This document shows positions 43,080 to 52,002 of a DNA stretch of 64,000 nucleotides, one piece after another. This DNA is from Pseudogracilibacillus sp035303165. GTDB taxonomy: Bacteria; Bacillota; Bacilli; Bacillales; Amphibacillaceae. The notes under the pieces are model-generated. The model saw only the letters and a list, made by a program, of their open reading frames with translations, was not told the DNA's origin and ran no database searches. The position numbers and the translations under genes are program-made. The stretch is from positions 1 through 64,000 of the forward strand of contig DATGRY010000117.1 of NCBI GenBank assembly GCA_035303165.1. The letters are read 5' to 3'. Each line of letters opens with the position of its first letter. Within the stretch, counting starts at the first letter, position 1.

Positions 43080-45548
43080 TTGGAACAGCACTCAAATATC
43101 GAACAAATAAATATTAGCGATGAAATGCGTACATCTTTTCTAGACTATGCAATGAGTGTGATCGTTGCACGTGCTTTACCAGATGTACGCGATGGATTAA
43201 AACCGGTTCATCGTCGTATTTTATATGCCATGCACGACTTAGGAATGACAGCTGATAAACCGTATAAAAAATCAGCTAGAATTGTCGGGGAAGTAATCGG
43301 GAAATATCACCCGCACGGTGATTCAGCTGTATATGATGCGATGGTACGTATGGCGCAAGATTTCAGTCACCGCTATTTATTAGTCGATGGTCACGGTAAC
43401 TTCGGTTCTGTCGATGGGGATTCAGCGGCGGCAATGCGTTATACGGAAGCACGAATGTCGCGACTGTCGATGGAACTTTTACGCGACATAAACAAAGATA
43501 CGATCGATTTCGTTAGTAACTATGACGATTCTGAAAAAGAGCCAGCAGTGTTCCCGGCGCGTTTTCCAAATTTACTCGTTAACGGTTCGTCGGGAATTGC
43601 CGTTGGCATGGCAACGAACATTCCACCACACAATTTAAAAGAGACAATCGATGCCGTATTAGCGATCAGTAAAGATCCAGATATAACAGTTGACGAATTA
43701 ATGGAACAATATATTCACGGCCCTGATTTTCCAACAGCAGGAATGATTCTCGGTCGTAGTGGAATTCGTAAAGCATATGAAACGGGAAGAGGCTCTATTA
43801 CGATTCGTGCGAAAGTGGATATAGAAGAACATGATAACGGCACATCAACGATTATCGTAAAAGAATTACCGTACCAAGTAAATAAAGCAAAATTAATTGA
43901 AAAAATTGCTGAGCTCGTTCGCGATAAACGAATTGACGGAATTACTGAATTAAATGATGAATCAGACCGGAATGGAATGCGTATCGTCATGCGCGTTCGT
44001 CGTGACGTAAACGTCGATGTTTTATTAAACAACTTATACAAAAATACGGCGTTACAGACGACGTTCGGTATTAATATGCTAGCACTCGTTGATGGCAGAC
44101 CGAAAATTTTAACGTTAAAACAATGTTTGCAACATTATTTAAATCACCAAATTGAAATTATTCGACGCCGAACACAGTTTGATTTAAATAGAGCAGAAGC
44201 ACGCGCACACATTTTAGAAGGCTTGCGCATAGCATTAAATCATTTAGACGAAGTAATCGCACTCATTCGTAACTCAGAGACGGCAGAAATTGCAAGAAAT
44301 GGTTTAATGGAAAACTTCAGTCTAACTGAAAAACAAGCACAAGCTATTTTAGATATGCGTTTGAAACGTTTAACAGGTTTAGAACGTGAAAAAATTGAAG
44401 ACGAATATCGAGAATTGCTCAAGTTGATTGAAGAGTTAAAAGCAATTTTAGCTGATGAAGAAAAGGTATTACAAATTATTCGTGATGAACTAACGGAAAT
44501 TAAGGAGAAATTCGGCGATGAACGACGTACAGAAATAGCAGTAGGTACAGTCGACTTTTTCGAAGATGAAGATTTAATTCCGGAAGAAAATATTATTATT
44601 TCGTTAACGCATCGCGGCTATATTAAGCGACTACCTGCTTCAACTTATCGTACACAACATCGTGGTGGGCGTGGTATCCAAGGAATGGATACACACGAAG
44701 ACGACTTCGTCGAACATTTAACTTACACATCAACACACGATACAATTTTATTTTTTACGAACAAAGGGAAAGTATATCGCTTAAAAGGATATGAAATTCC
44801 GGAGTTCGGACGGACAGCAAAAGGCATACCGATTATTAACTTGTTGCAAATTGAACAAGGGGAATGGGTAAACACCGTCATATCCGTACGAGACTTTGAT
44901 GAAGAAGATTATTTCTTCTTTACGACAAAAACAGGTTTATCAAAAAGAGTACCATTAGCTGATTTCAAAAACATCCGTCGCGGCGGTTTAATTGCTATTC
45001 GTTTACGTGATCATGATGAGCTCATCTCCGTCAGACATACGGACGGAACGAAAGATGTTGTCATTGCAACGAAACAAGGATACGTCATTCGTTTCGATGA
45101 AAAGGTCGTACGTTCGATGGGGCGAGCAACGTTCGGAGTACGTGGTATCGATTTACGTGAAAACGATGAAGTTGTCGCGATGGAAATTCTTGAAGAAAAC
45201 TTGTATATATTACACGTTACGAGCAAAGGAATTGGAAAACTGACAGAAGAAGTAGAATATCGAAAGACGAATCGTGGCGGAAAGGGATACTTCTTATGTC
45301 GTTTAACGGAAGAAACAGGACATGTCGTCGCGATGAAAGTTGTTCGTGGTGATGAAGATTTAATGTTAATGACGGAAAAAGGTGTTTTAATACGCATTCC
45401 TGTTGAAGGTATTTCAATTACAGGAAGAAATACACAAGGTGTACGCTTAATTCGTATCCAAGGTGATGAGGAAGTAGCAACGGTTGCAAAAGTAGCAAAA
45501 GAAGATGAAGAAACGGAAGAACAAACGGACGAAAACGAAGCGGAGTAA
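43080..45548 (+). CDS. gyrA: DNA gyrase subunit A
   Basis: 822 residues. Breakage-reunion domain with catalytic tyrosine in AAMRYTEARMS, resistance-determining region HPHGDSAVYDAMVRMAQDF (wild type), GyrA box in the C-terminal beta-pinwheel (QHRGGRGIQGMD) and an acidic tail EDEETEEQTDENEAE. TTG start at 43080 with GGGAGG 9 bases upstream. The codons for the tail form one arm of a terminator-like hairpin. Confidence 0.98.
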   Translation: MEQHSNIEQINISDEMRTSFLDYAMSVIVARALPDVRDGLKPVHRRILYAMHDLGMTADKPYKKSARIVGEVIGKYHPHGDSAVYDAMVRMAQDFSHRYLLVDGHGNFGSVDGDSAAAMRYTEARMSRLSMELLRDINKDTIDFVSNYDDSEKEPAVFPARFPNLLVNGSSGIAVGMATNIPPHNLKETIDAVLAISKDPDITVDELMEQYIHGPDFPTAGMILGRSGIRKAYETGRGSITIRAKVDIEEHDNGTSTIIVKELPYQVNKAKLIEKIAELVRDKRIDGITELNDESDRNGMRIVMRVRRDVNVDVLLNNLYKNTALQTTFGINMLALVDGRPKILTLKQCLQHYLNHQIEIIRRRTQFDLNRAEARAHILEGLRIALNHLDEVIALIRNSETAEIARNGLMENFSLTEKQAQAILDMRLKRLTGLEREKIEDEYRELLKLIEELKAILADEEKVLQIIRDELTEIKEKFGDERRTEIAVGTVDFFEDEDLIPEENIIISLTHRGYIKRLPASTYRTQHRGGRGIQGMDTHEDDFVEHLTYTSTHDTILFFTNKGKVYRLKGYEIPEFGRTAKGIPIINLLQIEQGEWVNTVISVRDFDEEDYFFFTTKTGLSKRVPLADFKNIRRGGLIAIRLRDHDELISVRHTDGTKDVVIATKQGYVIRFDEKVVRSMGRATFGVRGIDLRENDEVVAMEILEENLYILHVTSKGIGKLTEEVEYRKTNRGGKGYFLCRLTEETGHVVAMKVVRGDEDLMLMTEKGVLIRIPVEGISITGRNTQGVRLIRIQGDEEVATVAKVAKEDEETEEQTDENEAE

Positions 45549-45566
45549 AGCTTTCGTCCGTTTGTT
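45520..45566 (+). terminator. gyrA terminator overlapping its 3' coding end
   Basis: Perfect 15-bp inverted repeat: 45520-45534 (AACAAACGGACGAAA) and 45552-45566. The stop codon lies in the 17-nt loop. The U-run is short (TTTGTTAT). Confidence 0.6.
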
Positions 45567-45594
45567 ATACGATTGAAAAGGGGTGAGGCATTGG

Positions 45595-46467
45595 ATGAAT
45601 GTAGAAGTTGATCGTTTAAAACCAGGAATGGTTCTCGTTGAAGATGTGATCGGTAAATCAGGTGAGCCAATTATAAAACAAGGAACAACTTTAACCGAGA
45701 CACACATTACATTTTTAAAAAAATTTTTAATTAAAGATGTCTCTGTTACGACGGATGGAATGTTAGTAAGAAAAAGGCAGCAACAAAAACCGATAGAAGA
45801 GGACAGTTCTTTAACTACTTTATTAAAACAGGCGAGTAGTGAATATGAGAAGATGTTTAACGCTTGGCGTAATAGTGTTGCGATTGATATGTATGCAATA
45901 CGAAAAACATTTATCCCTTTTTTCACAAAAGTGATTGATTTACCAATGCAAGAAGTGTTGTTTTCGTACACGTTAGAAGAACGTGACAACATATTCAATC
46001 GAACGATCGTACAAAGTATTCTCGCGATCCAATTAGCAAGGCTAAATTGTTTTGAAAAAAAGGACTGGCTCCAAATCGGTTTTGCTACTCTATTAAGTGA
46101 CAGTGGATTGTCACGGCTCATCACGAGGGATTTTACGATCGATTCGTACAAAAAACATGACAAATGGCAACTTCACCCTTTATATTCATATCAAATGGTT
46201 GAAAATATAACGACATTGACGAAAATTACGAAAATAGCTATACTACAACATCATGAATATTTAGATGGAACTGGATTTCCCGGAAAAATTAGTGGTGATC
46301 AAATAAGTAGTTATTCGCGAATTGTCACAATTTCTGATTTCGTCTTATCTTTACGGACGAACAATATCGCTACAATTTTAACGAGCTTAAAAGAAAATCT
46401 CGGAAAAAAACTCGACCGAAATTTAACATTACTTTTTATGAAACGATTTAGTGAGGGTTATTCGTAA
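45595..46467 (+). CDS. HD-GYP-like protein with degenerate active site
   Basis: 290 residues. An N-terminal region (VDRLKPGMVLVEDVIGKSGE) found before HD-GYP domains is followed by an HD-GYP-like domain. The second half has HHEYLDGTGFPG and a later Asp in TISDFVL, but the HD motif appears as LLSDSGLSRL instead of LLHDIGK and the preceding histidine is absent. It may therefore no longer hydrolyse c-di-GMP and act as a sensor or scaffold. ATG 45595 follows GTGAGG by 6 bases. Lies between gyrA and guaB, where B. subtilis has rrnO and yaaC. Confidence 0.85.
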   Translation: MNVEVDRLKPGMVLVEDVIGKSGEPIIKQGTTLTETHITFLKKFLIKDVSVTTDGMLVRKRQQQKPIEEDSSLTTLLKQASSEYEKMFNAWRNSVAIDMYAIRKTFIPFFTKVIDLPMQEVLFSYTLEERDNIFNRTIVQSILAIQLARLNCFEKKDWLQIGFATLLSDSGLSRLITRDFTIDSYKKHDKWQLHPLYSYQMVENITTLTKITKIAILQHHEYLDGTGFPGKISGDQISSYSRIVTISDFVLSLRTNNIATILTSLKENLGKKLDRNLTLLFMKRFSEGYS

Positions 46468-46558
46468 AAATGAAAAATGTTTACGAAAAATAGTCGTTAA
46501 CATACGTTCAACAATATTTTTACTACATGAATAGTACAGAAATGAAGGAGGATCAATC

Positions 46559-48025
46559 GTGGGGAAATTTGCAAAAGAGGGGTTAACATTCGATGACGTC
46601 TTATTAATCCCGGCGAAATCTGAAGTGTTGCCACGAGAAGTAAATGTGGAGACGACTTTATCAGATACATTAAAGATGAAAACACCGTTTATTAGTGCGG
46701 GGATGGATACAGTAACAGAAGCAGAAATGGCAATTGCGATGGCAAGACAAGGTGGATTCGGCGTCATTCATAAAAATATGTCAATTGAGGAACAGGCAGA
46801 ACAAGTCGATCGTGTAAAACGATCAGAAAGTGGCGTCATTACAAATCCATTTTTCTTAACACCAGAGCATCAAGTGTATGACGCAGAACATTTAATGGCG
46901 AAGTTTCGTATATCTGGAGTTCCAATCGTAAATAATGAAAAAGAGAAAAAGTTAGTCGGAATTTTAACGAACCGTGATTTACGGTTTATCGATGATTACT
47001 CGATTATCATTAAAGAAGTAATGACGAGTGAAAATTTAATTACAGGTAAAGTAGGAACGACGTTAGAAGAGGCACAAAAAGTGTTACAAAAATATAAAAT
47101 TGAAAAACTTCCTCTCGTCGATGAAAATAACGTCTTAAAAGGTCTTATTACGATTAAAGATATTGAAAAAGTAATCGAATATCCGAATTCTGCAAAAGAT
47201 GAGCAAGGACGTCTTATCGTCGGTGCTGCTGTCGGTGTAACGAACGATACGATGTTACGAATTGAAAAACTCGTCGAAGCTCAAGTTGATGTCATCGTGA
47301 TTGATACAGCGCACGGACATTCTGCAGGCGTGATAGAAAAAGTGCGTGAAGTACGCGAAAGATATCCTAAGTTAAATATTGTTGCCGGTAACGTTGCAAC
47401 AGCTGAAGGAACGAGAGATTTAATTAAAGCTGGTGCAAATATTGTAAAGGTTGGTATTGGCCCGGGATCGATTTGTACGACACGTGTGATTGCAGGGATC
47501 GGCGTACCACAAATAACAGCAATCCATGATTGTGCGGAAGAAGCGAAAAAACACGGAGTTCCGATTATTGCTGATGGTGGTATTAAGTTTTCCGGTGATG
47601 TTGTAAAAGCATTAGCTTCTGGAGCACATGCAGTGATGCTAGGAAGTTTATTCGCTGGAGTAACGGAAAGTCCTGGCGAAATGGAAATTTTTCAAGGAAG
47701 ACAATATAAAGTATATCGTGGTATGGGCTCCCTCGGAGCGATGAAAGCAGGTTCGAAAGATCGTTACTTCCAAGAAGATGATGATGTGAAAAAGTTAGTT
47801 CCGGAAGGAATTGAAGGAAGAGTCGCGTATAAAGGATCACTTGCGAATACGATGCAGCAACTAATCGGTGGACTGCGTGCCGGAATGGGATATTGTGGTA
47901 CGAAAAATTTAGAAGCATTACGTAACGATTCGAAGTTTATTCGAATTACGAATGCGGGATTAAAAGAAAGTCATCCGCATGAAGTACAAATAACAAAAGA
48001 AGCCCCAAACTATTTGTTAAACTAA
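46559..48025 (+). CDS. guaB: Inosine-5'-monophosphate dehydrogenase
   Basis: 488 residues. TIM barrel with DVLLIPAKSEV, GMDTVTE, catalytic cysteine in GPGSICTTR, GGIKFSGDVVKALA and the flap YFQEDDDVKK; two CBS domains inserted at about residues 95-210 that bind purine nucleotides. Oxidises IMP to XMP, the guanine branch point. GTG start at 46559 with AAGGAGG 7 bases upstream. Confidence 0.97.
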   Translation: MGKFAKEGLTFDDVLLIPAKSEVLPREVNVETTLSDTLKMKTPFISAGMDTVTEAEMAIAMARQGGFGVIHKNMSIEEQAEQVDRVKRSESGVITNPFFLTPEHQVYDAEHLMAKFRISGVPIVNNEKEKKLVGILTNRDLRFIDDYSIIIKEVMTSENLITGKVGTTLEEAQKVLQKYKIEKLPLVDENNVLKGLITIKDIEKVIEYPNSAKDEQGRLIVGAAVGVTNDTMLRIEKLVEAQVDVIVIDTAHGHSAGVIEKVREVRERYPKLNIVAGNVATAEGTRDLIKAGANIVKVGIGPGSICTTRVIAGIGVPQITAIHDCAEEAKKHGVPIIADGGIKFSGDVVKALASGAHAVMLGSLFAGVTESPGEMEIFQGRQYKVYRGMGSLGAMKAGSKDRYFQEDDDVKKLVPEGIEGRVAYKGSLANTMQQLIGGLRAGMGYCGTKNLEALRNDSKFIRITNAGLKESHPHEVQITKEAPNYLLN

Positions 48026-48083
48026 TGAATTACAGATCAAGATACGTATAACTAGAAGAAATAAATAACGGAGGTTACCAACA

Positions 48084-49373
48084 GTGGGGAAACGAATAAG
48101 AAACTCAAATTGGAATGTATATGCAGTTACTTTTCTCATTTTTTTACTCATTTTTCAAGCGAATGCATTTAATGTTTCTGCCGAATCATTTAAAACGAAA
48201 GCTGAATCAGCCATTATTGTAGAAGTAGATAGTGGAAAAGTGTTATACGAGAAAAATGCGGATGAAGCATTACCTCCAGCAAGTATGACGAAAATGATGA
48301 CGGAATATATCGTCTTAGAAAAGGTCGCTTCAGGAGAAATTTCATGGGATGATACGACGCAAATTAGTGATTATGCGTATGAAATTTCCGGCAACGATGC
48401 GTTTTCAGGTGTCGGTTTAATCCAAGATAAAGATTATACTATTTTAGAATTGTATGAAGCGATGGCGATTAATTCAGATAACGCAACGACGATTGCAATT
48501 GCTGAATATATTTCTGGATCAGAAGGCGAATTTGTAAAATTAATGAATGAAAAAGCAGAGGAAATGGGTTTACCAGATTATAAATTCGTTAACTCAACAG
48601 GTTTAGATAACGAATCGCTCGATGGAAAACATCCAGAAGGAACAAAAGCGGATGATACGAACCTTTTATCCGCACGTTCAGCAGCTTTACTCGCTTATCG
48701 TTTAATAAAAGACTATCCAGAAGTATTAGAAATTTCTAGTGTGCCGGAGACGACATTCGATGAACAGACGATCGAAAATTGGAACTGGATGTTACCTCAT
48801 GAAAAAACGTTTTTAAAACAATATTACTATGAAGGGATCGACGGATTAAAGACTGGTCATACCGATTTAGCTGGTTATACATTTACGTCGACGGCTGAAA
48901 GAGATGGTCGACGTTTAATTACTGTCGTCATGAAGACAGATAGTATCGACGATCGTTTCCATGAAACAGCGAAATTATTAGATTTCGGTTTCGACAAATT
49001 TGAAGAAGTCGAGTTGTTTGAAGCTGGATATCAATTAAAAGGGGAAGAAACGCTTCCGGTATTGAAAGGAAAAGAAGAGGAAGTAGCTATTGGATTAGAG
49101 GATTCAATTACACAATCGATCCAAAAAGGAACGGAAGATCTTTATTCCATTGTTTATCATTTAGATAAGAATGAATTGGAAGCACCAGTTAAAAAAGGTG
49201 AAGTCGTTGGAAAAGCGGAAGTAGTATTTGACGATGGTAAGGAACTCGGTTATATTGAAAACAATAATGAAAAAGGAACATTTGTTGATATCGTTATCGC
49301 AGAAGATGTAGATAAAAAAGGTTGGTTTGCACTTCTAATCGATGCGTTTAAACAATTGTTCAAGGGGGATTAA
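48084..49373 (+). CDS. dacA: D-alanyl-D-alanine carboxypeptidase (PBP5)
   Basis: 429 residues. Signal peptide (about 1-32, ending NVSAES), serine peptidase domain with SxxK in PASMTKM, SxN in INSDNATT and KTG in GLKTGHT, then a C-terminal beta domain and an amphipathic membrane anchor (WFALLIDAFKQLFKGD). Trims pentapeptides of peptidoglycan. GTG start with GGAGG 9 bases upstream. Its stop is 5 bases before pdxS, so the two may share a transcript. Confidence 0.96.
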   Translation: MGKRIRNSNWNVYAVTFLIFLLIFQANAFNVSAESFKTKAESAIIVEVDSGKVLYEKNADEALPPASMTKMMTEYIVLEKVASGEISWDDTTQISDYAYEISGNDAFSGVGLIQDKDYTILELYEAMAINSDNATTIAIAEYISGSEGEFVKLMNEKAEEMGLPDYKFVNSTGLDNESLDGKHPEGTKADDTNLLSARSAALLAYRLIKDYPEVLEISSVPETTFDEQTIENWNWMLPHEKTFLKQYYYEGIDGLKTGHTDLAGYTFTSTAERDGRRLITVVMKTDSIDDRFHETAKLLDFGFDKFEEVELFEAGYQLKGEETLPVLKGKEEEVAIGLEDSITQSIQKGTEDLYSIVYHLDKNELEAPVKKGEVVGKAEVVFDDGKELGYIENNNEKGTFVDIVIAEDVDKKGWFALLIDAFKQLFKGD

Positions 49374-49378
49374 GCAAA

Positions 49379-50227
49379 ATGGTACAATTTAAGTATGGTG
49401 GCGTTATTATGGACGTCGTCAACGCAGAACAAGCAAAAATTGCTGAGGCTTCAGGAGCAGTTGCAGTAATGGCACTCGAGAGGGTACCATCTGATATACG
49501 AAAAGAAGGCGGTGTCGCCCGTATGGCTGATCCAGTCATTACAGAAGAAGTAATGAATGCTGTTTCGATCCCAGTCATGGCTAAAGGGCGAATTGGCCAT
49601 ATTGTAGAAGCACGTGTGTTGGAAGCGATGGGTGTAGACTTTATCGATGAAAGTGAAGTTTTAACACCTGCAGATGACGTCTTTCATATAAAGAAAAGTG
49701 ATTTTTCTGTACCGTTCGTCTGCGGTTGCCGTAATATTGGGGAAGCGGCACGTCGTATTGGTGAAGGGGCGAAAATGTTACGAACAAAAGGTGAACCAGG
49801 GACTGGGAATATCGTCGAAGCGGTTCGTCACTTGCGTCAAGTCGAAGCGGAAATAAAACAGTTAATTTCGATGAGTGAAGATGAAGTAATGGTCTTTGCT
49901 CGTGACAATCAAGCACCTTTTGACGTATTAATGGATATTCGTAAAAAGGGTCGTTTACCAGTACAAAACTATGCCGCAGGTGGTGTTGCAACACCAGCAG
50001 ATGCAGCACTTATGATGGAATTAGGTGCTGACGGAGTATTCGTTGGTTCAGGAATTTTTAAATCGGAAAATCCTGAAAAATATGCACGTGCGATAGTCGA
50101 AGCGACAGCTAATTTCAAAGATTACGAACGAATCATTGAATTATCAAAAGGTTTAGGTTCTGCTATGAAGGGTATCGAAATGAGCACGCTAGAAGGTTTC
50201 GATCGCATGTCGGAGCGGAGTATGTAA
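49379..50227 (+). CDS. pdxS: Pyridoxal 5'-phosphate synthase subunit PdxS, N-terminally short
   Basis: Synthase subunit that builds PLP from ribose 5-phosphate, glyceraldehyde 3-phosphate and ammonia. 282 residues against 294 in B. subtilis: the protein begins MVQFKYGGVIMDV, so about 12 residues of the N-terminal helix are missing; no homologous codons lie upstream in frame. Catalytic residues remain: Asp12 (Asp24 equivalent), Lys69 (VMAKGRIGH, Lys81 equivalent) and a lysine-region GTGNIVEAVRHLR. AAGGGGG lies before the ATG. pdxT, which normally follows, is absent; serS follows after a terminator. Confidence 0.95.
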   Translation: MVQFKYGGVIMDVVNAEQAKIAEASGAVAVMALERVPSDIRKEGGVARMADPVITEEVMNAVSIPVMAKGRIGHIVEARVLEAMGVDFIDESEVLTPADDVFHIKKSDFSVPFVCGCRNIGEAARRIGEGAKMLRTKGEPGTGNIVEAVRHLRQVEAEIKQLISMSEDEVMVFARDNQAPFDVLMDIRKKGRLPVQNYAAGGVATPADAALMMELGADGVFVGSGIFKSENPEKYARAIVEATANFKDYERIIELSKGLGSAMKGIEMSTLEGFDRMSERSM

Positions 50228-50314
50228 CTTCTTTTCATACAGAGATAGTTAAGTAAGTTTTTAAGAGAAATGTGACTAATTACTTTGTGAAAAAATTCAT
50301 GCGATATTGTTGTT

Positions 50315-50356
50315 ACTCTCGTCCCTTTTTAATAATAGGGATGAGAGTTTGTTTTT
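50315..50356 (+). terminator. Terminator immediately before serS
   Basis: ACTCTCGTCCC/GGGATGAGAGT, 11-bp stem with one mismatch and a 12-nt loop, then TTTGTTTTT. Only 22 bases separate it from serS, so it ends pdxS transcripts or attenuates serS. Confidence 0.8.
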
Positions 50357-50378
50357 AAAGGAAAGGAGAGTCTATGTT

Positions 50379-51650
50379 ATGTTAGATCAACGATATTTAC
50401 GAAATAATTATGATGAAATCGTGGCGAAACTGCACAATCGTGGCGAAGATTTAACTGACTTAAAAGAATTCGGTAAACTTGATACACGTCGACGTGAAAT
50501 AATTGCAGAAGTAGAACAACTAAAAGCAGTTCGCAATGAAACATCGAAAAAAATATCTCAGTTAAAACGAGAGAAACAAGATGCATCTACTGAAATTGCG
50601 GAAATGCAACGAGTGAGTAAACAAATTAAGGAAATGGACGAAGAACTAGCAGATGTAGAAGAAAAACTAACGAATTTATTATTATCGATTCCGAACATTC
50701 CACACGAAAGTGTACCGATCGGCGAAGATGAAGAAGACAACGTAGAAGTAAAAACGTGGGGAGAAAAGCCAAACTTCTCATTTGAGCCACTTGCACATTG
50801 GGATATTGCGACGAATTTAGATATCGTCAGTTTTGAGCGGGCAGCAAAAGTAGCCGGTAGCCGTTTTTCGTTTTACAAAGGATTAGGCGCACGGTTAGAA
50901 CGAGCGTTACTTAACTTTATGATGGATTTACATGCTGATGAACACGGATATGAAGAAATGTTACCACCTTATTTAGTAAATCGTGCGAGTATGACGGGAA
51001 CGGGACAACTGCCGAAGTTTGAAGAGGATGCTTTTTTAATTGAAGAGTGGGATTACTTTTTAATTCCGACGGCGGAAGTACCTGTAACGAACTATTACCG
51101 TGATGAAATTTTACAAGAAAGTGATCTACCACGAAAATACGTTGCTTATAGCGCATGTTTTCGTTCGGAAGCAGGTTCTGCCGGTCGTGATACACGTGGC
51201 TTAATTCGCCAACACCAATTTAATAAAGTAGAACTCGTTCAGTTCGTAAAACGAGAAGATTCATATGAAGCATTAGAACAATTGACGAAGGATGCGGAGA
51301 AAGTGTTACAATTGTTAGAACTTCCGTATCGAGTGATGAGTATGTGTACAGGTGATTTAGGGTTTACAGCTGCGAAAAAATACGATTTAGAAGTGTGGAT
51401 TCCCGCACAAAATACGTATCGGGAAATTTCTTCTTGCTCTAATTTTGAAGCGTTTCAAGCCCGTCGAGCAAAAATTCGTTATCGTAATAGGGAAGGGAAG
51501 TTAGAGTACGTACATACGTTAAATGGTTCAGGTCTAGCAGTTGGTCGGACAGTGGCAGCAATTTTGGAAAACTATCAGCGAGAAGACGGATCAGTCGTCG
51601 TCCCGGAAGTTCTCCGTCCGTACATGGGTGGAGTTGAAGTGATCGAATAA
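50379..51650 (+). CDS. serS: Seryl-tRNA synthetase
   Basis: 423 residues. N-terminal antiparallel coiled-coil (about 30-100) that grips the long variable arm of tRNA-Ser, then a class II core: motif 2 CFRSEAGSAGRDTRGLIRQH and motif 3 NGSGLAVGRTVAAILENYQ. Starts MLDQRYLRNN at ATG 50379; GGAGAG is 8 bases upstream. The leader shows a terminator but no T-box features. The next element is a tRNA-Ser gene. Confidence 0.97.
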   Translation: MLDQRYLRNNYDEIVAKLHNRGEDLTDLKEFGKLDTRRREIIAEVEQLKAVRNETSKKISQLKREKQDASTEIAEMQRVSKQIKEMDEELADVEEKLTNLLLSIPNIPHESVPIGEDEEDNVEVKTWGEKPNFSFEPLAHWDIATNLDIVSFERAAKVAGSRFSFYKGLGARLERALLNFMMDLHADEHGYEEMLPPYLVNRASMTGTGQLPKFEEDAFLIEEWDYFLIPTAEVPVTNYYRDEILQESDLPRKYVAYSACFRSEAGSAGRDTRGLIRQHQFNKVELVQFVKREDSYEALEQLTKDAEKVLQLLELPYRVMSMCTGDLGFTAAKKYDLEVWIPAQNTYREISSCSNFEAFQARRAKIRYRNREGKLEYVHTLNGSGLAVGRTVAAILENYQREDGSVVVPEVLRPYMGGVEVIE

Positions 51651-51801
51651 TAAAAAGGGAACTTGCTCTTCACATGTTCGTTAAAGAGCAAGTTTTCTTC
51701 TATTCAAGTTTTCTTCTATTAATGAAGTGAACAACATCATAATATTTACGTATAAATTTCCCCCTTAGAAATATATACCGTATGATAGAATGACAAAGTA
51801 G

Positions 51802-51830
51802 TTGACAAACGGAATAAATTTGAGTATTAT
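51802..51830 (+). promoter_or_regulatory. tRNA-Ser promoter
   Basis: TTGACA (51802-51807), 17-base spacer, TATTAT (51825-51830), about 15 bases before the tRNA. Confidence 0.8.
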
Positions 51831-51845
51831 ATTTCATGTCGATAA

Positions 51846-51938
51846 GGAGGAATACCCAAGTCTGGCTGAAGGGATCGGTCTTGAAAACCGACAGGGGTGT
51901 CAAAGCCCGCGGGGGTTCGAATCCCTCTTCCTCCTCCA
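51846..51938 (+). tRNA. tRNA-Ser (UGA)
   Basis: 93 bases including encoded CCA. Acceptor GGAGGAA/TTCCTCC, D-arm CCCAAGTCTGGCTGAAGGG, anticodon stem-loop TCGGTCTTGAAAACCGA with anticodon TGA, long class II variable arm and T-loop TTCGAAT. Position 73 is T, where bacterial tRNA-Ser usually has G. Follows serS as in B. subtilis. Confidence 0.96.
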
Positions 51939-51956
51939 TATAATTTAATATAATAA

Positions 51957-51996
51957 CCGTATCGTAATCGTACAATGAGGCGACGATACGGTTTTT
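51957..51996 (+). terminator. tRNA-Ser terminator
   Basis: CCGTATCGT/ACGATACGG, 9-bp stem followed by TTTTTGAATTTTT. May also serve the convergent gene. Confidence 0.8.
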
Positions 51997-52002
51997 GAAT
52001 TT

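Noticed and set aside
50228..50356. T-box before serS
   Set aside because: No AGGGTGGNACCGCG element or specifier domain is visible; only a terminator.
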